From: a bacterium | Lineage (GTDB): Bacteria; Krumholzibacteriota; Krumholzibacteriia; LZORAL124-64-63 | DNA: 64,000 bases | NCBI GenBank assembly: GCA_016703265.1 | Contig: JADJCK010000003.1 | Location: 186,001 to 250,000, forward strand | Direction of reading: 5' to 3' | Shown here: one piece after another, positions 24,454-34,370 of the stretch | Position numbering within the stretch: position 1 is the first letter of the stretch | Layout of the letters: each line of letters opens with the position of its first letter | Position numbers and translations under genes: made by a program | Notes under the pieces: generated by a model | What the model was told of the DNA's origin: nothing | Database searches by the model: none | The model's input: the letters and a program-made list of their open reading frames with translations, nothing else

Positions 24454-27400
24454 ATGAAGAACGGATCGGCACAGCTCGGGGCCCTGGTCCTGGCCATGGC
24501 GGCACTCGTGGCCGGAACCGCCGGGACCGCCGTCGCCGCGAAGCCCGCCGCGCCTGTCGTCCGCGATGCGCACGCCCAGGCCTGGCCGGCCCTCAAGGAA
24601 GCCAGTGCCGCCGGCCGCTGGGCCGCGCTCGACTCGCTGGCCGGCGGCCTGGTAGCCACGATCGAGGGTGAGAGCCCGGCCGATTCGCTGGCCCTGTCCC
24701 GGGCGCTGATCTACGTGGCGCAGGCGCGCTACAAGCAGCGCCTGGTCCACGACGACGTTGTCTTCGATGCCATCGAGCGGAGCATTGCGATCCGCAGCCG
24801 CCACGCGAAGGCAGACGACCCCCTGTACGCCTGGTCGCATCTCTGGGCGGCGAAATTCTACCTGGACCTGGGGCGCGGCGAGGACGGACTGCGCCACGCG
24901 CGCGAGACCCTGCGGCTTCACGCGGCGCAGGTGCCACCCGACTCGATGCAGGTGAGCGAGGACCACCTGACGATTGGCCTGGCCCTGCACGCCGTCGGCA
25001 GGGACCAGGAGGCGCGGGCCTCGTTCCAGCGCGCCGTCGAGGTGCGCGAAGCCCGGGTCGGGCCTGACGACGCCTCGATGGTGCCGGTCCTCGCCGAGTA
25101 CGGGCAATGGCTGTCAGACCTGGGCGAGTTCGACGAGGCGCGTGCCCGGCTGGATCGCGCGCGTACCATCGCCGAGGGGATCACGGACCCGCGAAGCGAC
25201 AAGCTGGAAGGCGTGCTGGCCCGGCAGACCACGCTCGAGCTGAGGGTCGGCAATCTGGCCGAATCCGTCGAGCTGGCCCAGCGCTCATACGAGATTGCCG
25301 CCGCCCAGTCGGGCGAGGATGCGCTGCGGACCCTGCGCGCACGCACCCGCGTTGCCTATCGCCTGGCCGAGTTCGGGGACCATGCGGCGGCAGTGGCGCA
25401 GCTGCGCGGGCTCCTGCCGCGGCTGACGCAGGACCTCGGGCCCGAGCACCCGACCGTGATCAACGCGCGCCTTTCCTGTCTGCAGTCTTCGGTGGCGATC
25501 GGCGACACCTCGGGGGTGCGCGCGGAGTTGGCCGGGCTGGCACCGATGGTCGAGTCGCCGACGGGGGCCATGGACGCCAATGCCATGTACCTGGCGCTGA
25601 TGGCGGCGCAGATGCAGCAGCTTGCCGGCGATGCGCCGGGAGCCCGTGCGCGGCTCGAGGCGGCCGTCGACCGGGCCTGGCCCCACAAGCAGGCGCTGGC
25701 CGAGCACATCGCCGCGGCCTGTACGCAGGGCCTGGGCACCCTGAAGGGACGGGCCGATCGGCCCGCGGCCCAGCGCCTGCGGGCCCGCCTGGACGCCTTG
25801 CATGACAGCACGTCGGTGGGCGCCACCCCGGAATGGATCGCCGTGTTGTCCGCGCGTGCCGCTGCCGAGGCACGCGTCGGGCGCGCGGCGGCGGCCTGGG
25901 ACGATGCCTTGCTGGCCTCGCGTGCCGAGCGCGACCGCCTGCGCTACCAGGCGCAGGCCCTGCCCGACCGCCGGGCGCTGCAGCTGGCCGACCAGTTGAC
26001 CGGCGCCTGCGACGTGCTGGTGCAGCTGGCAAGGGACGGCAAGCCCGCGCAGGTGCGGCAGGCCTGGGAAGCGATCGTGCGCTCGCGCGGGCTGGTGCGC
26101 GCCGAGATCGCCTCGCGGCGGCTCGCGGCGGCGGCCGCCGCCGATCCCAGTGTTGTCACCGCCCATGCCAGGTGGCTGGGTGCGCAGCGGCGACTGGCGC
26201 AACTGGTCGTCAGCGGCGCCGCACATCCGGAGGACCCGGAATCGGCAGCGCGCTTCGAGGCAGGCCGACGCGAGTCCGACGACGCCGAGCGCGGCTTCAT
26301 GCGCCTGCTCGGGAGTGCCGCGCCGGACACGGTGTCGCTGGCGCGCATCCTCTCGCGGCTCCGGCCCGGGCAGGCGCTCGTGGCCTTTGCCCCGGCTGAC
26401 ATCGGAAAAGGCGACATCGGGACAGGCGACCGGACCCTGGGCGCATTCGTGGCCCGGGCCGGCAGCAAGTCGCTTCGCTATGTCGCGCTGGGCCGCGAAG
26501 CGGACCTGGCCGCGGATATCGCCGACTGGGCGTCCGCGATGGCCACGCCGCCGCCAACCTCGCCGGTGGCCGCCGCCGACGCCGAGCGCCGCTGTCGCAC
26601 CCTCGGCGACATTGTGCGAAAAGGCCTGTGGGATCCGGTGCATCGCGCCGCGGGGTCGGCCAACGAGTTGTTCCTGGTGCCCGAAGGGGCCATCTGGAAC
26701 GTGTCCTGGCTGGCGCTGCCCGGGCGCGGCAACGGCTACCTGGCGGACGAAGGCCGGATCGTGCGCGTGTTGAACGCCGAACGCGAACTCCTCGGCGACG
26801 ACGCACCGGCAGGCCGCGGGCTGCTGGCGATGGGCGGCCCCGACTTCGACCTCGATCGCACCGCAGCGTCGCGGTCGGCCAAGCCCCCGATGGCGGCGGC
26901 CGACCGTTCCTGGCCGTGCGTCTCCGGTCGCGCCGGCCCGCTGGGACCGTTGCCGGCGGCACGCGCCGAAGCCGAAGCCATCGCCGGGATCTGGGATACG
27001 TCGACTTCCATGGGCGCGCGGGCGTTGTTCGTGGGTGCGGCCTCGGACGAGCGCACGTTCAAGCTCGAGGCTCCCGGCAAGGCGGTCATTCACCTGGCGA
27101 CGCACGGCATCGTGCTGCGTGACACCTGCGAGGTCGCGGTGTCGGACCTGCGCGGGGTCGGCGGTGTCTCTTCATTGGAGCGCCGACCCGGCAAGTCGAC
27201 GGGCAGCAGCTCCCGCCAGGGAAGCGCCGTCACCTGGCTCGGTCACCGCGTGTGGCTCGCCATGGCCGGCGCCAACCGGCCGGCCGGTACGGTGGCGGAC
27301 GAGAACGAGGGGCTGCTGACATCCGAAGAAGTCTCGACGCTCGACCTGGCCGGCACCGATTGGGTGGTGCTATCAGCCTGCCATTCGGGAGTCGGCGAAG

Positions 27401-27660
27401 CGTGGGCCCGCGAAGGCCAGCTCGGCATGCGGCGCGCCTTCCATCTGGCAGGTGCGCGCACCGTCATCGCCAGCGGCTGGGCGGTCGCGGACGAGGCGAC
27501 GCGCGAGTGGATGCTGGGCCTGTACGCGGCACGCTTGCGGAACCTGCCGGCCGGCGCCGCGGTCCGCGAGGCCTCGCGCATGACGCTCGAGCAGCGCCGC
27601 CGTGACGGCCGCTCCACGCATCCCTTCTACTGGGCCGGGTTTGCGGCGGTCGGGGAATAG
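24454..27660 (+). CDS. Exported TPR-CHAT protein (caspase-like peptidase domain)
   Basis: 1068 aa. ATG 24454; signal peptide LVLAMAALVAGTAGTAVAA. Residues ~60-480 are helical TPR-like repeats (ALHAVGRDQEARASFQRAVE, YGQWLSDLGEFDEARARLDR, AYRLAEFGDHAAAVAQLRG). The C-terminal ~350 residues are a CHAT domain: VPEGAIWNVSWLALP, HLATHGIVL (His884), VVLSACHSGVGEAW (Cys976) and AGARTVIASGWAVADEAT, so the His/Cys dyad of the clan CD peptidases is intact. CHAT proteins are proteases, some activated by partners. With a signal peptide this one would act in the periplasm or outside. No CRISPR, gasdermin-like or other obvious substrate gene is adjacent. Confidence 0.9.
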   Translation: MKNGSAQLGALVLAMAALVAGTAGTAVAAKPAAPVVRDAHAQAWPALKEASAAGRWAALDSLAGGLVATIEGESPADSLALSRALIYVAQARYKQRLVHDDVVFDAIERSIAIRSRHAKADDPLYAWSHLWAAKFYLDLGRGEDGLRHARETLRLHAAQVPPDSMQVSEDHLTIGLALHAVGRDQEARASFQRAVEVREARVGPDDASMVPVLAEYGQWLSDLGEFDEARARLDRARTIAEGITDPRSDKLEGVLARQTTLELRVGNLAESVELAQRSYEIAAAQSGEDALRTLRARTRVAYRLAEFGDHAAAVAQLRGLLPRLTQDLGPEHPTVINARLSCLQSSVAIGDTSGVRAELAGLAPMVESPTGAMDANAMYLALMAAQMQQLAGDAPGARARLEAAVDRAWPHKQALAEHIAAACTQGLGTLKGRADRPAAQRLRARLDALHDSTSVGATPEWIAVLSARAAAEARVGRAAAAWDDALLASRAERDRLRYQAQALPDRRALQLADQLTGACDVLVQLARDGKPAQVRQAWEAIVRSRGLVRAEIASRRLAAAAAADPSVVTAHARWLGAQRRLAQLVVSGAAHPEDPESAARFEAGRRESDDAERGFMRLLGSAAPDTVSLARILSRLRPGQALVAFAPADIGKGDIGTGDRTLGAFVARAGSKSLRYVALGREADLAADIADWASAMATPPPTSPVAAADAERRCRTLGDIVRKGLWDPVHRAAGSANELFLVPEGAIWNVSWLALPGRGNGYLADEGRIVRVLNAERELLGDDAPAGRGLLAMGGPDFDLDRTAASRSAKPPMAAADRSWPCVSGRAGPLGPLPAARAEAEAIAGIWDTSTSMGARALFVGAASDERTFKLEAPGKAVIHLATHGIVLRDTCEVAVSDLRGVGGVSSLERRPGKSTGSSSRQGSAVTWLGHRVWLAMAGANRPAGTVADENEGLLTSEEVSTLDLAGTDWVVLSACHSGVGEAWAREGQLGMRRAFHLAGARTVIASGWAVADEATREWMLGLYAARLRNLPAGAAVREASRMTLEQRRRDGRSTHPFYWAGFAAVGE

Positions 27661-27754
27661 CACCGCCATTCCTGGACGCGCCATCGGGCAATTCGATGTG
27701 CTATGATCTTCGGGCGCAACGCATTCAACGGCCGCACCACCATGGAGCGCACCC

Positions 27755-28357
27755 ATGTCGACCCGCATCACTGCCAGCTTCATTGCCTGCATTCTGGCCA
27801 TATTCGCAGGCTCGACGGCACTGGGCAGCCTGGATCACGACACCGACCAGTTCGGCGTCTATTTCGATACGAACGGCAATCGGAACTGCGAGGTGGTCCT
27901 GCCCTACTACTCGACGGACGTGTATGTGCTGTTGATGAATCCGGGCGAGGAAGTCCGCGGCTTCGAGTTCAGCTACACGGTCAACACGTCAGCCTTTGTG
28001 GTCCGGTTGGTCAACGAGGTTCCCGGCAGCACGATGGGCTGCCTGCAGTACAGCGGGAACATGGCAAGCGGCTTCTACAAGTGCGGGATCTCGACGCCGC
28101 TGTCGCCGGCCATCGTGCTGGTGCATTGGCAGTTCCTGCCCCTGGAGCCCGCCAGTGTCGAGTTCCGCCTGGGTCCCGCGCCCAACCCGGCGCTGTACGG
28201 AGGACTGCCGGTCATCTACGGCGGCACCCACGGCGTCCGCCTGGCCGGAGTCGCGTCCGGCGATCCCAGTCTTCCGGTGGCGACCTGGGGCGGCCCGGGA
28301 TGCCCCGTGGCCGAGCAGGTCAGCAGTTTCGGCACCATCAAGGGTTTGTTCCGGTAA
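27755..28357 (+). CDS. Small secreted protein, function unknown
   Basis: 200 aa. ATG 27755; signal peptide ITASFIACILAIFAGSTALG. The mature part is beta-rich and somewhat cohesin-like in pattern (VYVLLMNPGEEVRGFEFSYT, VLVHWQFLPLEPASVEFRLG, ALYGGLPVIYGGTHGVRLAG), with a few cysteines and a short C-terminus lacking the FlgD-like module. I do not assign a family. It follows the CHAT gene by 94 bp on the same strand. Confidence 0.7.
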   Translation: MSTRITASFIACILAIFAGSTALGSLDHDTDQFGVYFDTNGNRNCEVVLPYYSTDVYVLLMNPGEEVRGFEFSYTVNTSAFVVRLVNEVPGSTMGCLQYSGNMASGFYKCGISTPLSPAIVLVHWQFLPLEPASVEFRLGPAPNPALYGGLPVIYGGTHGVRLAGVASGDPSLPVATWGGPGCPVAEQVSSFGTIKGLFR

Positions 28358-28414
28358 CCGACCACCACAACGTCGGCCACGCCTCAGCGTTCAGACGACA
28401 GCATGCGCTGCCGC

Positions 28415-29611
28415 TCATCCTTTCCGCATCGGCGTGGAGAAGTCCAGGAAGGTGCACGAACGCCACAGCCATTCCAGCGGGCCGTACCGGAATCGCTGCA
28501 GCCAGTAGTGCGCACCCGCGCACTGGACGACCAGGATGCCGCCACCGAGCAGGAGACTCTCGAACGGACCGAGGTGGCGATACAGAGCCAGCCCGTAGCC
28601 GTAGAACAGCGGCACGCCGATCAGGCCCTGCGTGACGTATCCCGTAAGGCTCATTCTTCCGTACGGTGCCAGCAGATCGAGCGCCGCCCTGGCCCGAGTG
28701 CGCTGGTGGATCACGATGAAGGCGCCGACCCAGACGGCGATCTGCGCGAGGTTGCGGTAAGCCGAAAGCAGGTTGCCGAGCTGGCCCGGGTCCGCACCCT
28801 GCATTCCCCAGCCGCCCAGCCGGTGCTTGGCCAAGTGCATGACGGCGAACCCCGCCAGCCCCCAGAACAACGCCTGCCGCCCCAGCCGTTCGCTGCGCGC
28901 CGGATCCTCCAGGATGCGGCTGCGGCCGACCAGGAGCCCGCACACGAAAAGGCCCATCATCTGCAGGTAGCGCCCCGATTCAATGGCCCACCCGAGGCGC
29001 GCGAGTTGTCCGCGGCCGGCATTGGCCGCGCTGACGGCGAGGAACGAACCCTCGGCGTATACGTTCTGGAGGCGCAGTTCGGAAACCCATGGCTGTCGTA
29101 TCGACGGCTGGTAGCCCTTCACGAACAGCGCCTGGCCGGTACCCCACAAAGCCGGAATCTGCAACAGCAGCACGAAGGCGATCCAGGCCAGCGAGCGGTT
29201 CCCGAGTCGGTGGATGAAGACCAGCGGCATGCCCAGGATGGCGATGGTCAGCAGGACATCGCCGTAGTAGATGATCCCGTCGATGTAGCCCAGAACCGCC
29301 AGCACCACGAGCCGCCAGAGGTACCGCCCCCGGAAGCGGATGCCCCGCCGGGTCCAGCGTTCCTGGAGCATGAAGAAGCTCACGCCGAACATCATGGCGA
29401 AGATGGCGTGAGCCTTGCCCTCGATCAGGAACAGTCCGAGGTCGCGCGTCCGGGCATCCAGGACCCCGAGCCAGGTCGAAGACACCTCCGGGAAACGCGG
29501 GAAGCTCCAATGGGTGGTCGCGTGCAGCAGAAGAATGCCCATCAATGCCGAGCCGCGCAGCGCGTCGATGAGTACGATGCGGGAATGCGGTTGTTGAGTG
29601 GCTTCTCTCAA
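28415..29611 (-). CDS. DUF418 family membrane protein (YeiB-like)
   Basis: 398 aa. Opens with IVLIDALRGSALMGILLLH, the N-terminal signature of the family; about ten hydrophobic helices; C-terminal DUF418 part with PYGRMSLTGYVTQGLIGVPL. Known YeiB-type proteins are inner-membrane proteins proposed to be acyltransferase-like or transporters; function not established. It is 66 bp downstream of the mscS gene and may be the last gene of that transcript. Confidence 0.87.
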   Translation of the reverse strand: MREATQQPHSRIVLIDALRGSALMGILLLHATTHWSFPRFPEVSSTWLGVLDARTRDLGLFLIEGKAHAIFAMMFGVSFFMLQERWTRRGIRFRGRYLWRLVVLAVLGYIDGIIYYGDVLLTIAILGMPLVFIHRLGNRSLAWIAFVLLLQIPALWGTGQALFVKGYQPSIRQPWVSELRLQNVYAEGSFLAVSAANAGRGQLARLGWAIESGRYLQMMGLFVCGLLVGRSRILEDPARSERLGRQALFWGLAGFAVMHLAKHRLGGWGMQGADPGQLGNLLSAYRNLAQIAVWVGAFIVIHQRTRARAALDLLAPYGRMSLTGYVTQGLIGVPLFYGYGLALYRHLGPFESLLLGGGILVVQCAGAHYWLQRFRYGPLEWLWRSCTFLDFSTPMRKG

Positions 29612-29677
29612 CCGATGGCCTCCCAGGGTTCTCCGGCAGGATCATACCAGAAGGCGGATGCCCCCGACCATCTAGCT

Positions 29678-30739
29678 TCAGGACGTTGCTGCCCGCCGCA
29701 GATAGAGCGTCTGGGTCGGATACGCGAACTCGATGCCCCGCTCTTCGAATGCCCTGAAGATGGCCAGGTTGATCGCCTGCTGCACATCCATGAATACCTG
29801 GTAGTCCGGCTGCAGCACGAAGTACACGACCTCGAAGTCGAGCGACGAGGCGCCATAGCCCTTGAAATGCGCACGATCGAACCGCGTGAACTCCTCGGCT
29901 TCAATGATCTCCCGCACCATGACCGGGATGGACTCCAGCGCCTCGGCCGGGGTCTCATAGGCCACCCCGAACCCGAAGAGCGCCCGCCGCTCGGTCATCC
30001 GCTTGAAGTTGCGGATCCGGCTGGCCAGGAGATCGTTGTTGGCCAGGACGAGCTGTTCCCCGGAGAGGCTCCGGATACGCGTGGTCTTGAGGCCCACGCG
30101 TTCCACGGTGCCGGCGTAGGTGTCCAGCACAATGAAGTCGCCGACCACGAACGGCTTGTCCAGGGCGATCGAGAGCGATGCGAACAGGTCGCCGAGAATG
30201 CTCTGGAGCGCCAGCGCCACCGCAATGCCGCCGACGCCCATGCCGGCCACGAGCGTCGTGATGTCCAGTCCGGGAATGTTGTCCAGGGCCATCAGCAGGA
30301 TGATGCTGTAGAGCACGATCCTGGTCATGAATACGGCCACCCTCATCGTGGTGACCCTGCCGCCATCGTCATCCTGGCTTCGTTCCTGGTAGTTGATCGC
30401 CAGGAGATTGATCAGGCGGTCGGCCCAGATGCCCACCTGGACGAGCAGCGCACCCACGGCCAATGCACCCAGCCATCCCCCGAGCCGGGGCGGCAGTTCG
30501 AGTACAGATGTGCCGGCATACAAGGCCAGTATGGACAGCAGGAGCAGCTTTGTCTTTGCGAGCACGCCGATGAGCAGGTCATCCACGTTTGTGGCCGTAC
30601 GTTTCGCGAAGCCCTGCAGGCGGCGGATGACCACGTAGACCACCAGCCTGGAGGCGACGGTCAACACCACCGCAATCGCAAGCCCCATCAGCCATGCCCG
30701 CAACGTATTGCCGAAAAGGTCCATATCCCAGGCAGACAT
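29678..30739 (-). CDS. MscS-family mechanosensitive channel
   Basis: 353 aa. Several N-terminal helices, then the pore helix and lining of the MscS core: TTLVAGMGVGGIAVALALQS, ILGDLFASLSIALDKPFVVG and DFIVLDTYAGTVERVGLKTT, with the Ala/Gly-packed TM3, followed by the beta and alpha/beta domains (RSLSGEQLVLANNDLLASRI, FGFGVAYETPAEAL). It releases osmolytes under hypo-osmotic shock. ATG 30739 after AGGAAGGAG. It lies 69 bp after otsA on the same strand, consistent with an osmoadaptation transcript. Confidence 0.93.
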   Translation of the reverse strand: MSAWDMDLFGNTLRAWLMGLAIAVVLTVASRLVVYVVIRRLQGFAKRTATNVDDLLIGVLAKTKLLLLSILALYAGTSVLELPPRLGGWLGALAVGALLVQVGIWADRLINLLAINYQERSQDDDGGRVTTMRVAVFMTRIVLYSIILLMALDNIPGLDITTLVAGMGVGGIAVALALQSILGDLFASLSIALDKPFVVGDFIVLDTYAGTVERVGLKTTRIRSLSGEQLVLANNDLLASRIRNFKRMTERRALFGFGVAYETPAEALESIPVMVREIIEAEEFTRFDRAHFKGYGASSLDFEVVYFVLQPDYQVFMDVQQAINLAIFRAFEERGIEFAYPTQTLYLRRAATS

Positions 30740-30808
30740 CCTGACACTCCTTCCTTTGTCTGTGTCGAATGAGTTCGCACCGTCCGCGGCATGCGGTGAG
30801 GTCGGGCG

Positions 30809-32323
30809 CTAGATCCGGGCTTCGTCGCGCAGACCTTCGGGCGGCAACGCAGGCACGTACTCCTCGAGGACCGGGAAATCGTCGAGTTTTCGTCGCATGG
30901 CGGCGTGCAGAAACGTATTGACCCACCAGAAGACATCGTGCCGTTGTACTCCTCGCTGCAGGTGCGTCATCCGCCGCCGCCTTTCATCGACGGACAACTC
31001 CCAGGCGGCATGGATCGCCGACGCCACTTCCTCGGCGTCGTGGGGATTGACCGCAAACACCCAGCGATGCAACTGGCTCACGGCACCGGCGAACTCGCTG
31101 AGGATCAACGCACCCTTTCGCCCGTGGTTGGCCACGATGTACTCCTTGGCCACCAGGTTCATCCCGTCCTTGAGCGGGGTCACGAGCATGATGTCGGCTG
31201 CGCGGTACCACGCCAGCAGCTCCTGCCGGTCCAGGCTGCGATACAGGTAGTGGATCGGAACCCAGCCCGGTCGCGTGAACTCACCGTTGATCTCGCCGGT
31301 CAGGCGGTTCAACTCCTCCTTGAGGTCGCTGTACTCCTGGATGTCGCTGCGGCTGGGCACCACCACCTGCACCAGCGTGACGCGGCCACAAAGCGCGGGC
31401 CAGCGCCGCAGCGCTTCGCGGAATCCCTGCAGTTTCTCGCACAGCCCCTTGGTGTAATCCAGCCGGTCGACACCGAGAATGATCTGCCTGTCCGGGAACT
31501 GGTCCCGCAGGTACCGGGCCCGCTCGGCCACAGTCTCGCTGGCCGCATCCCTGGCAAAGCGATCGTAGTCGATGCTGATCGGGAACGAACCAATCTGGGT
31601 TACCCGGCCCCGGTAGGTGATGGTCGTACGGCCGTCCTGGCGCTCGATCGTGACCTCGTCCCGGAACAGCGCGCGGACGCACTGGACGAAGTTGCGCTGA
31701 TCCCTCGGCACCTGGAAGCCGACGAGGTCATAGGCGAGGAGGTCCGAGAGGATCTGGTGGCGCCGGGGAAGCTTGAGGTAGATGTCCAGCGCCGGGAACG
31801 GGATGTGCAGGAAGAACGCCGTTCGCTGCTTCACGCCGGCACGGCGCAGGTGCGCAGCGACCTGCAGCAGGTGATAGTCGTGGACCCAGATGAAGTCATC
31901 ATCCCGCAATTGCCGGCGTGTGACATCCGCGAAGTGGGCGTTCACCTGTTCATAGACCTGCCAGGCCTCGGTCTGGAAGCGACAGCGCGTCTGCAGGTCA
32001 TGGAACAGGGGCCACAATGTTTCGTTGGAGAAACCCTGGTAGTAGAGGAGTCGCTCCCGCTCATCCAGGAAGACCGGCTCCATATCGTATCCCGTTTCAC
32101 GCGTCGATTGCCGGAGAAGTCGTCGCAGATCTTCATCATCCGGAACGGACGAGCCAGTCCAGCCGATCCACACGCCGCGGCGATCACGCAGCACGGGTGC
32201 CATTGCCGTCACCAGGCCGCCGCTTCCGGGCTCCAGCCGCCAGACACCATCCTCCTGGACCGCCACGACGGGCAGCCGGTTCGAAACGATCACCATTCTG
32301 CCGGATGACGCACGGTCGATCAT
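30809..32323 (-). CDS. otsA: Alpha,alpha-trehalose-phosphate synthase (GT20)
   Basis: 504 aa. Makes trehalose-6-phosphate from UDP-glucose (or another NDP-glucose) and glucose-6-phosphate. MVIVSNRLPVV and GSGGLVTAMAPVL (glucose-6-P loop), WIGWTG, DFIWVHDYHLLQVAAHLR, FFLHIPFPALDIY, GVDRLDYTKGLCEKL and, near the end, TPLKDGMNLVAKEYIV (NDP-glucose site). ATG 32323 follows GGGAGGAAATC and overlaps the otsB stop (ATGA). The open frame upstream of it lies inside otsB and is not coding. Third enzyme gene of the trehalose operon. Confidence 0.97.
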   Translation of the reverse strand: MIDRASSGRMVIVSNRLPVVAVQEDGVWRLEPGSGGLVTAMAPVLRDRRGVWIGWTGSSVPDDEDLRRLLRQSTRETGYDMEPVFLDERERLLYYQGFSNETLWPLFHDLQTRCRFQTEAWQVYEQVNAHFADVTRRQLRDDDFIWVHDYHLLQVAAHLRRAGVKQRTAFFLHIPFPALDIYLKLPRRHQILSDLLAYDLVGFQVPRDQRNFVQCVRALFRDEVTIERQDGRTTITYRGRVTQIGSFPISIDYDRFARDAASETVAERARYLRDQFPDRQIILGVDRLDYTKGLCEKLQGFREALRRWPALCGRVTLVQVVVPSRSDIQEYSDLKEELNRLTGEINGEFTRPGWVPIHYLYRSLDRQELLAWYRAADIMLVTPLKDGMNLVAKEYIVANHGRKGALILSEFAGAVSQLHRWVFAVNPHDAEEVASAIHAAWELSVDERRRRMTHLQRGVQRHDVFWWVNTFLHAAMRRKLDDFPVLEEYVPALPPEGLRDEARI

Positions 32324-33129
32324 GATTTCCTCCCGCCGGCGACATCCGACGCGATGGCACCTGGCCAGGCGCCCCGCCATTGCTCGAGAAAGCGGATGAC
32401 ACCACTTGCCGGCGCGACGATCGCCGCGGCCGCCGTGGCAACCGGGCCTGAAGCCACCCGCAGGCCGAGAGCGCACGGGCGCCCGGCCAGGACGTGAAAG
32501 GCATCCTCGTCGGTCTGGTCGTCTCCGACGTAGGCCACGGGAGTTCCCTGCATTTCCTCGGAAATGACCGCCGACAGGGCCGTGCCCTTGTGCCAGCGAC
32601 GGCAACGCCACTCAAGGCCTTCGACGATCGGCATGAGCTCGAACTCCGGGTCCGCGACAAGGGGCGACAGCGCAGCGCGAGCTCTGGCTTCGATGTCAAC
32701 GGCGTTGCTGGCATCGCGCCAGTGCACGGCGACGCTGGCCGGCTTCCATTCAGCGTGTGCCAGCAGCTCGCACGCTTCCAGCGCGGTTCGCACCCGCGCC
32801 AACATCTCGGCAACCGAGCCGTCGACAGGCATGCGCTTCAGCTTTACCCCCGACCGCAGTCGCTCCCAGCCGTGGGCGCCCCAGATCTCGGGGCTTGGCC
32901 ACAATGCCATCATGTCCCGCACGTCGGCGGCCGGCCGACCGGAAACCAGGACGACGCGCGTGCGGCCACCCGCCATGATCTGCTGCAATTGCGTGCGCAT
33001 GCGGGCATACGGGAACGCATCCTGCGGTCGCCTGCGGAACGGCGCCAGGGTGCCGTCGTAGTCGAGACCAAGCACAGCGCGCTGCGAGTTCCCGACTTCG
33101 CGCAGGAAGCGTTCCACCACTGCCGACAT
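32320..33129 (-). CDS. otsB: Trehalose-6-phosphate phosphatase
   Basis: 269 aa HAD-family phosphatase that removes phosphate from trehalose-6-phosphate. Motif I LGLDYDGTLAPF, motif II VVLVSGRP, GAHGWERL, the lysine region RRWHKGTALSAVI and motif IV VAYVGDDQTDEDAF. ATG 33129 shares one base with the TreT stop (TGATG), and its own stop overlaps the otsA start. Start choice is fixed by these couplings and by homology. Confidence 0.96.
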   Translation of the reverse strand: MSAVVERFLREVGNSQRAVLGLDYDGTLAPFRRRPQDAFPYARMRTQLQQIMAGGRTRVVLVSGRPAADVRDMMALWPSPEIWGAHGWERLRSGVKLKRMPVDGSVAEMLARVRTALEACELLAHAEWKPASVAVHWRDASNAVDIEARARAALSPLVADPEFELMPIVEGLEWRCRRWHKGTALSAVISEEMQGTPVAYVGDDQTDEDAFHVLAGRPCALGLRVASGPVATAAAAIVAPASGVIRFLEQWRGAWPGAIASDVAGGRKS

Positions 33130-34370
33130 CACGCCACCTCGATGCGGTCGGACTCGCCACGGATCATCACGTTGAAGAGCGCCAGGTACTCGACGAGATG
33201 GCGCGTGAGCAGGAAGCTTTCGCGAACGTAGGCGTGCGCCCGGGCACCCATCTCCTCGCGCAGCCGGGGACGGGACAGGAGATAGCGGATGCGCTCCGAC
33301 GCGCCCTCCGCGGTGTCGACCAGGAAGCCCGTCTGGTAGTCGACCACCTGCAGGCGGATGCCGCCGGTATTCCCCCCGATCACGGGCCGGCGCTTCCACA
33401 ATGCCTCTGCAACCGTCAGACCGAAACCTTCCCGGGTGGATTTCTGGATGACGACGTCGCTGATGCGCTGCAGGGCATTGATGGCCCGGTGCGCATCCGA
33501 CGGCAGCAGCAGCAGGCGGACATCCGGATCGTCACCGGCCGCTTCCTGGACCTCCCGGTACACCTTGGCACCTTCCGGATCGTCGGTCGCCTCGCCGCCG
33601 GCCAGGACCAGCTGCAATCCCGGCACGCCGCGCTTGGCCCGGCGATACGCCTGAACCACACCCACCGGATCCTTGAACCTGTCGAACCGGCTGATCTGCG
33701 TCACCAGCGGGCGATCCGGATCCAGGTTGAAGCGACTGCGCACGCTCTCGAGTTCCTCGGCGCCGAGCTCAATGTTCTTCTCGCTGAGCGGATCAATGCT
33801 GGGCGGGATGAGGAACTGTCGATGAGGCAATCGCTGCGTGAAATCAGGCAGCGAGAAGATGCTGGCATCGTAGCCCGCGACATGGCGGCGCAGGTACTTC
33901 CAGACCGCCCGGTTGGGCCGGCTGGCGTCGATGTGGCAGCGCCAGATCCAGATACCCCTCCGATCGGGGATCAGCCCGAGAAGCGGCGCCGGTTGCGGGT
34001 CGTGCACGACGACCAGATCCGCCTTCCGTAGCCCGTCGCGCAGGCGTTCGGCATTGGCTTCGTTGGTCTGTTCGTAGGCCCGCAACAGCGAGCTGGTCAA
34101 CGCCACCGGGTACCCCTGGAGGCCGTTGTGGAAGGACTTTGTGCATTCGAAATAGTCGCCGTCGCCGTTGACGACCTCCCAGCGGGCAGTCAGTCCCAGC
34201 TCGTTGAGCAGCGGTACCATCCAGGCGAGGATCTCAGCGACACCGCCCCCGCTGCGTGTCGAATTGACATGGACGACCTCGAGCCCGCGCAGCGGGCGCG
34301 CCAGCGCCTCGATCTGGTCGATGACGCCGCGGCCCGCGACTTCGGCATAGCGTTCGAGTAGCAGGCTCAT
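33129..34370 (-). CDS. treT: TreT-type trehalose synthase (GT4 glycosyltransferase)
   Basis: 413 aa. TreT joins NDP-glucose to glucose to give trehalose in one reversible step. Matches: LEVVHVNSTRSGGGVAEIL, VVNGDGDYFECTKSFHNGLQ, VVHDPQPAPLLGL, WRCHIDASRPN, FLIPPSIDPLSEKN, VTQISRFDRFKDPVGVV and the GT4 donor site STREGFGLTVAEALWKRRPV. Start overlaps the stop of the DUF5752 gene by four bases. A full OtsAB pair follows directly, so two independent trehalose routes are encoded in one operon. A maltose-forming or sucrose-like activity cannot be excluded from sequence alone. Confidence 0.93.
   Translation of the reverse strand: MSLLLERYAEVAGRGVIDQIEALARPLRGLEVVHVNSTRSGGGVAEILAWMVPLLNELGLTARWEVVNGDGDYFECTKSFHNGLQGYPVALTSSLLRAYEQTNEANAERLRDGLRKADLVVVHDPQPAPLLGLIPDRRGIWIWRCHIDASRPNRAVWKYLRRHVAGYDASIFSLPDFTQRLPHRQFLIPPSIDPLSEKNIELGAEELESVRSRFNLDPDRPLVTQISRFDRFKDPVGVVQAYRRAKRGVPGLQLVLAGGEATDDPEGAKVYREVQEAAGDDPDVRLLLLPSDAHRAINALQRISDVVIQKSTREGFGLTVAEALWKRRPVIGGNTGGIRLQVVDYQTGFLVDTAEGASERIRYLLSRPRLREEMGARAHAYVRESFLLTRHLVEYLALFNVMIRGESDRIEVA

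Noticed and set aside
24454..27660. CHAT protease as part of a type III CRISPR (Craspase-like) or gasdermin system
   Set aside because: No cas genes, CRISPR array or pore-forming partner nearby, and the protein has a signal peptide.
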